The position numbers were made by a program, and so were the translations under genes. The notes under the pieces are model-generated. The model worked only from the letters and a program-made list of their open reading frames with translations. It was not told the DNA's origin and did not search any database. This document shows positions 44,173 through 48,308 of a stretch of DNA of 48,308 nucleotides, piece by piece (the first letter of the stretch is position 1; each line of letters begins with the position of its first letter). The stretch comes from Thermoplasmatales archaeon (GTDB lineage: Archaea > Thermoplasmatota > Thermoplasmata > Methanomassiliicoccales > Methanomethylophilaceae), in the NCBI GenBank assembly GCA_012515075.1, contig JAAYZC010000030.1, positions 1-48,308 on the forward strand, read 5' to 3'.

Positions 44173-45351
44173 ATGAAAACGAAAGATGAAGTCATGAGGA
44201 CCGTATCCCGCGACGTCGTCGTCTGCGACACGACGCTGAGGGACGGCGAGCAGACCGCCGGCATAGTGTTCTCCAACATAGAGAAGTACAGGATCGCACA
44301 GCTCCTGGACGAGGCGGGGGTCCCGCAGATAGAATGCGGAATACCCGCCATGGGCGGCGACGAGAAGAAAGCCGTCAGGCACATAGCCCACATGGGTCTC
44401 GACGCTTCGATACTGGGTTGGAACAGAGCCGACATCAACGACATAAACAGCAGCATAGACTGCGATGTGGACTCCGTAGCCATATCGATGTCCTCTTCCG
44501 ACATACACATAGAGAACAAGCTGAAGAAGAGCCGCCAATGGGTCCTCGACAAGATCACGGAGTCCGTGAGCTATGCCGCCGATCACGGACTCTACATCTC
44601 ATGCAATGCGGAGGACGCCTCGCGCGCCGACCTGATGTTCCTTATCGATTTCGCGAAAGCCGCCAAACAGGCCGGGGCGTCGCGTATAAGGTACTGCGAC
44701 ACCATCGGGAGGGAGGACCCCTTCACCTGCTACGAGAGGGTCAGGACAATAATCAACCTGGTGGGCATCGACATCGAGATGCACACCCACAACGACTTCG
44801 GCATGGCCACCGCCAACTGCATGGCCGGAGTCAAGGCGGGAGCCAAGTTCATGAGCACGACGGTCATGGGCGTCGGGGAGAGGTCCGGCAACGCCCCCCT
44901 CGAGGAGACCGTGATGGCATGCAAACACCTCTTCAAGAGGGACACGGGCATAGACACGACCAAGCTCAGGCCGTTGGCCGAGTACGTGGCCGTCGCCGCG
45001 AACCGCCCCATACACAAGGCCAAGCCCTTCCTGGGCAGCAACTGCTTCGCACACGAGGCAGGCATACACACCGACGGCGTGCTGAAGAGCCATGTCAACT
45101 ACGAGCCCTACGATCCGGAGGAGGTGGGCCTGGAGAGGTCCATCGTCATCGGGAAGCACTCCGGCCGCAACACGATAGTGACCTATCTGGCGGAGAAGGG
45201 GGTCGAGCTCGACCATGAGAAGGCCGCGACCCTTTTGGAGATTGTCAGAAAGGCCTCCGTCGAGATGCACCGTTCCATGACTCCCGAGGAGCTCTACGCT
45301 CTGTACAAGGACATGGAGGCAGGGGTCGACATATTCGACGAAAACCAGTGA
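44173..45351 (+). CDS. Homocitrate synthase, NifV/AksA-type (alpha-isopropylmalate synthase family)
   Basis: 392 residues. The N-terminal CDTTLRDGEQTAGIVFSNIEK (18-38) with catalytic Asp, Arg and Glu, IECGIPAMGG (53-62) and the metal-binding HTHNDFGMATAN (204-215) define the family. The GEQTAGIVFS and GIPAMGG forms resemble NifV most. A FLGSNCFAHEAGIHTDGVLK region and a short C-terminus without the LeuA regulatory domain also fit. In a methanogen the likely role is homocitrate and longer homologues for coenzyme B (AksA). Nitrogenase cofactor supply or citramalate/isopropylmalate synthesis are alternatives, since specificity cannot be read by eye. Confidence 0.85.
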   Translation: MKTKDEVMRTVSRDVVVCDTTLRDGEQTAGIVFSNIEKYRIAQLLDEAGVPQIECGIPAMGGDEKKAVRHIAHMGLDASILGWNRADINDINSSIDCDVDSVAISMSSSDIHIENKLKKSRQWVLDKITESVSYAADHGLYISCNAEDASRADLMFLIDFAKAAKQAGASRIRYCDTIGREDPFTCYERVRTIINLVGIDIEMHTHNDFGMATANCMAGVKAGAKFMSTTVMGVGERSGNAPLEETVMACKHLFKRDTGIDTTKLRPLAEYVAVAANRPIHKAKPFLGSNCFAHEAGIHTDGVLKSHVNYEPYDPEEVGLERSIVIGKHSGRNTIVTYLAEKGVELDHEKAATLLEIVRKASVEMHRSMTPEELYALYKDMEAGVDIFDENQ

Positions 45352-45364
45352 ACGCGGGCCCCGC

Positions 45365-45388
45365 CGGTCCCGCCGAAGGCGGCCGGCG
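45365..45388. terminator. GC-rich hairpin between convergent homocitrate synthase and ABC-F genes
   Basis: A GAA-loop hairpin CCGCC-GAA-GGCGG (about 45370-45382) is extended by GCCGG/CCGGC arms with a small bulge. It fills the 45-nt convergent gap. Plus-strand bases after it read CCCTTTCTC. Confidence 0.4.
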
Positions 45389-45396
45389 GCCCTTTC

Positions 45397-47205
45397 TCAA
45401 TCCGTTTCCTCGGGCTCGGCGGAGACACCGACCTTCTTCCTCTGCCGTCCCCCGGTCTTCTTCATCTTCCCCTGGGATATGGCCCATTCGTAGCTCTTCG
45501 CCTCGGCCGGGGCCACGAGGATCCGGTCACCCTTCTTGAATTTCCTGTTCAGAGCCCAGTTGGTGAAAGGGGATAGCACCCTGTACTCGTCGGCGTCCAT
45601 GACGACCTCCTTGACGTTGGGGCGGCCCTTCATCTCCGAGTATGTGCCCGAGAACGCGGTTATGCCTCCCGCATCGACCTCCACCATCCGCGTGCACACC
45701 GTATCCAGGAAGTATCTGTCGTGGGTGACGGCGATGATCGTCCCGTCGTATTCGCCGAGTGCCTCCTCCACGGCGTGGCGGGCGGGTATGTCCAGATAGT
45801 TGGTGGGCTCGTCAAGGACAAGGACGTTCGTCTCGTCCAGCAGCAGCAGGCAGAGCGCCACACGGGCCCGCTGGCCCCCGGAGAGGGTGCCCATGGGCCG
45901 GTCGACCTCGTCCCCGGAGAGGAGCATCCTGGCCAGCATCGCGCGGGCATCGCCGCGGCGGTCGGTGCCGATCAGCTTCATCAGCTGCTCCTCGGCCGTG
46001 AGCCCGAGGTCCAGCCTCTCGTGGTGCTGCGAGTAGTACCCTATCTTGGCGCCCGGCGAGACCCAGAGCTCACCCTTCGACGGTATTATGCCCAAAAGGG
46101 CCTGCACAAGGGTGGTCTTACCCTCTCCGTTGGATCCGAAAACGCCGATCTTATCGCCTTTGTGTATGTCAAGATCCACGCCGGACAGGATGGTCCTGTC
46201 TCCCCTGTCCACGGAGAGGCCCTTGGCGGTTATCACGTTCTTGCCGGATTTGGGGGCGGCCTGGATGCGTACGGTTATGTCCCGGGTCTTCTCGGGGGCC
46301 TCCTTCTCCTCCATCTTGGCGATCAGCTTCGCGCGTGTCTTGTGGGTGGTGAGGTACCATTGGTCCCGGTGAAGCTGTTCCGCTATCTGCTCCTGCCTCC
46401 TCTTCTGGCTGGAGTACTTCCTGTACTCCTTCTCCATCCTGTCCAGGTCCAGCATCTTCTTCGTTATGAATGCGGAGTAGTTCCCCTTGTACTCGCGCGT
46501 ACTCCCGTTGGATATCTCGCACATGCGCGTGCCTATCTTGTCCAGGAAGTATCTGTCGTGGCTTATCACCACCACCGAGCAGTGGGTCTCGAGGAGGTAA
46601 TCCTCCAACCATTCCACGGTGCCTATGTCCAGGTGGGAGGTGGGCTCGTCAAGGAACAGCAGGTCGCACTCGTCAGCCTGCACCAGTATGCGGGCCAATG
46701 CGACCTTGGTGCGCTCCCCGCCGCTTATGGAATCCATGGGCCTTTCAAAGATGTCGGCGGAGAGCCCCACCTTCTTCAGGGAGGAGAGCGCCTTCTCCTC
46801 GTCCTCGGCGCCGGACTTCTCCAGTCTGGACTCCAGTTCGGAGTATTCACGGGCGGTCTCGTTCCAGTCTATGTCGCCGCCCGATGCCATCAGAGACTCC
46901 AGCTCCGACATCCTCCTCTTTATGCCCTCTATATGGCCGTAAGGACGCCCCATCACATCCCTGACCGTGAACTCCCCCGAAGACTCCGGGAACTGCGGAA
47001 GATAGCCTGTGCGGTCGGTGTGTCTGATGAGCTCCCCGGTGTCGGGCCTGTCGATCCCCAGGAGGATCCTCAGGAATGTCGTCTTCCCCGCGCCGTTGAC
47101 GCCTATGAGGCCTATGCTGTCGCCTTCGTTGATCTGGAGGCTCGCATCCTTCAGCACTTTGACCGGACCGAAGGATTTGGCTATGGCCTGGGCCTTGAGG
47201 AGCAT
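45397..47205 (-). CDS. ABC-F family ATPase (ribosome-associated type)
   Basis: 602 residues with two ABC domains and no membrane segment. Domain 1 has Walker A GVNGAGKTT (35-43) and signature SGGERTKVALA. Domain 2 has GSNGEGKTT and LSGGQRARVALC. Between them is a basic linker (KYSSQKRRQEQIAEQLHR) typical of ABC-F proteins that reach into the ribosome. A basic C-terminal tail (KMKKTGGRQRKKVG) follows about 70 residues after the last ABC motif. It probably aids translation on stalled ribosomes; antibiotic resistance is possible but not shown. ATG 47205 is about 23 nt from a TATA-like element; ATG 47226 is an alternative. Confidence 0.9.
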   Translation of the reverse strand: MLLKAQAIAKSFGPVKVLKDASLQINEGDSIGLIGVNGAGKTTFLRILLGIDRPDTGELIRHTDRTGYLPQFPESSGEFTVRDVMGRPYGHIEGIKRRMSELESLMASGGDIDWNETAREYSELESRLEKSGAEDEEKALSSLKKVGLSADIFERPMDSISGGERTKVALARILVQADECDLLFLDEPTSHLDIGTVEWLEDYLLETHCSVVVISHDRYFLDKIGTRMCEISNGSTREYKGNYSAFITKKMLDLDRMEKEYRKYSSQKRRQEQIAEQLHRDQWYLTTHKTRAKLIAKMEEKEAPEKTRDITVRIQAAPKSGKNVITAKGLSVDRGDRTILSGVDLDIHKGDKIGVFGSNGEGKTTLVQALLGIIPSKGELWVSPGAKIGYYSQHHERLDLGLTAEEQLMKLIGTDRRGDARAMLARMLLSGDEVDRPMGTLSGGQRARVALCLLLLDETNVLVLDEPTNYLDIPARHAVEEALGEYDGTIIAVTHDRYFLDTVCTRMVEVDAGGITAFSGTYSEMKGRPNVKEVVMDADEYRVLSPFTNWALNRKFKKGDRILVAPAEAKSYEWAISQGKMKKTGGRQRKKVGVSAEPEETD

Positions 47206-47223
47206 GGATGAACATCGGTTCAA

Positions 47224-47232
47224 CATATTTAG
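47224..47232 (-). promoter_or_regulatory. TATA-like element of the ABC-F gene
   Basis: CTAAATATG on the minus strand, centred about 23 nt before ATG 47205. Confidence 0.35.
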
Positions 47233-47313
47233 GATTCGTCTTCCCGCCGCGGTCAGGGTTGCGTCATACGGTATATATCTTTTTCCGGTTCCTTTCAGTC
47301 GCGCCCACGCAAG

Positions 47314-47459
47314 CTTTTATAAGAATTATATTGCCTTTAAGTATGTACATTGGTAGTCATTTGTGTTCACGGCTTACTCATCCAACCATAAAATCGACTA
47401 AATACGATTTCTCACTGACAGTATCGGAGGGTCCAGGCCCTCCAGAGGAGAAATAGAAA
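47314..47459 (+). promoter_or_regulatory. mtaCB promoter and long 5' leader
   Basis: CTTTTATAAG (47314-47323) is a strong TATA-like box, predicting a start near 47345 and a leader of about 115 nt. An upstream TATATATC at 47272-47279 is a possible second promoter. Near the 3' end, GGAGGG-TCCAGG-CCCTCC (47426-47443) forms a hairpin just before the ribosome site GAGGAGAAA, so folding could affect translation. The stretch 47233-47270 shows nothing clear. Confidence 0.55.
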
Positions 47460-48242
47460 ATGATTGACTACAAAGGCGCGAATTTCGACATAGTTCTGAA
47501 GCGCTACGATGTAGCGGCTCAGAACCAGGAGACCCCTGAGTCCGTCGCTAAGAAAATGCTACCCGCAGACCCCATCTTCAAGAAGGTCGCCGAGGAGGTC
47601 CTGTACATGAGGTTCAAGACCGTCGGCCCCGTTGTCGCGGAAGCCCTCAAGGAGAGGAAACCCCTGGACGTCATCAACAACGGTCTCGTAAGCGGGATGG
47701 AAGTTGTCGCGAAGCTCTACGCCGACCACATCTACTACCTGCCCGAGATCATGATGGCCGCCAAGACCATGGAGATCGGAATCGCTCTCGCCGAGAAGCA
47801 GATCCCCGGCGGAAGAGAGACCAAAGGTCTCGTCGTCATGCACGCCGCAGAGGGAGACCCCCACGACATCGGAAAGAACATCGCAGCAGTCATGCTCAGG
47901 TCCTCCGGTTACACCGTCACCGATATGGGCAAGGATGTGGCAGTCGACGACGTCGTTGACGAGGTCGTCAAGTCCAAGCCCTTCCTCGTGACCGGAACCG
48001 CTCTGATGACCACGACCATGACCGCGTTCCCCAGGGTCGCCAAGAAGCTCGTCGAGAAGGGAATCAACGTTCCCCTCATGGCAGCCGGCGGCGCAGTGAA
48101 CAGGGACTTCGCAGAGTCCTTCGACCTCGGAATATACTCCGAGAAGGCACCCCAGACCCCCCCGATAGCGGACAGGATCGTGAAGGGAGCCGACTGGAAA
48201 CAGGTTCGTGAAGATTGGGATGACATCGTAGGAGGCATCTAA
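47460..48242 (+). CDS. mtaC: Methanol-specific corrinoid protein MtaC
   Basis: 260 residues. A helical cap domain (about 1-118, PLDVINNGLVSGMEVVAKLY) precedes a B12-binding Rossmann domain. His135 in EGDPHDIGKN is the lower axial cobalt ligand, and TGTALMTTTMTAF and AAGGAVNRDF line the corrinoid site. The cobamide carries the methyl group taken from methanol by MtaB before MtaA passes it to coenzyme M. Codon use differs from the other genes: Ile is mostly ATC where the biosynthetic genes often use ATA, a sign of high expression. mtaB starts one base after its TAA stop. Confidence 0.95.
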   Translation: MIDYKGANFDIVLKRYDVAAQNQETPESVAKKMLPADPIFKKVAEEVLYMRFKTVGPVVAEALKERKPLDVINNGLVSGMEVVAKLYADHIYYLPEIMMAAKTMEIGIALAEKQIPGGRETKGLVVMHAAEGDPHDIGKNIAAVMLRSSGYTVTDMGKDVAVDDVVDEVVKSKPFLVTGTALMTTTMTAFPRVAKKLVEKGINVPLMAAGGAVNRDFAESFDLGIYSEKAPQTPPIADRIVKGADWKQVREDWDDIVGGI

Positions 48243-48243
48243 A

Positions 48244-48308
48244 ATGGCAGCAAAAAGGTTCACCAAACAGGCATACGCATCCGCCGACGAGATGGTTTTC
48301 GGAAGCTC
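48244..48308 (+). CDS. mtaB: Methanol:corrinoid methyltransferase MtaB (N-terminal part, cut by window edge)
   Basis: Twenty-one codons are visible, starting MAAKRFTKQAYASADEMVFG, which matches the characteristic MtaB N-terminus (an AAKR-Y/F-T start with AYA.ADEM.FG). It binds methanol at a zinc site and transfers its methyl group to MtaC. It is in one operon with mtaC, with a 1-nt gap. The catalytic part lies beyond the window. Confidence 0.92.
   Translation, partial: MAAKRFTKQAYASADEMVFGS

Overview
The window looks like a chromosomal segment of a high-GC, hydrogen-dependent methylotrophic methanogen of the order Methanomassiliicoccales (Methanomethylophilaceae-like). The main evidence is the right end, which carries a methanol-specific corrinoid protein gene (mtaC) followed by the start of the methanol methyltransferase gene (mtaB). 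Archaeal pelota, CobY, CbiZ, TIGR00303-type CobT and archaeal TATA-type promoters agree with this. Of 43 readable stop codons, 40 are TGA, 3 are TAA and none is TAG, as expected in a lineage that reads amber as pyrrolysine. The taxon name is inferred from gene content, not from a marker gene.

Layout. Positions 1-9072 (+) hold a corrinoid uptake and late-assembly cluster: the end of a substrate-binding protein, an unusual fusion of a secreted domain with a BtuC-type permease, a BtuD-type ATPase, a CobD-like enzyme, CbiB, CbiZ, CobS and CobY. Positions 9069-13392 (-) hold cobT, an ApgM-like phosphatase-superfamily gene and hypF. A gcvH-like gene with a damaged 5' end lies at about 13493-13884 (+). 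Positions 13892-19402 (-) hold cbiA, a cbiJ-cbiE-cbiT triple fusion, cbiG and cbiD. After a divergent promoter with an inverted repeat and a GC-rich structured leader, cbiF-cbiH-cbiC run on the plus strand (19642-21776). Positions 21803-28339 (-) are a tightly overlapping tetrapyrrole operon (precorrin-2 dehydrogenase, hemA, hemB, hemL, hemC, cobA, hemD), with cbiL just upstream. Together these genes cover most steps from glutamyl-tRNA to adenosylcobamide. Cobaltochelatase (cbiX/cbiK), cobyric acid synthase (cbiP) and a corrinoid adenosyltransferase are not in the window.

The right half is mainly amino-acid and nucleotide metabolism. It contains mtnP, a PHP-domain phosphatase at the end of hisB-hisF-hisIE, a Cys-rich HTH regulator, hisG-hisC-hisH-hisA, asd, a chorismate mutase, an ACT-domain regulator and carAB. 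These are followed by pelota, a NifV/AksA-type homocitrate synthase, an ABC-F ATPase and mtaCB.

Many genes have a TATA-like element centred about 23-32 nt before the start codon, which predicts leaderless mRNAs. cbiF, asd, the homocitrate synthase gene and mtaC instead have real 5' leaders. No tRNA, rRNA, CRISPR array, transposase or other mobile element was seen. No gene-free stretch exceeds 300 bases; the longest are 19403-19641 and 47206-47459, both described below.
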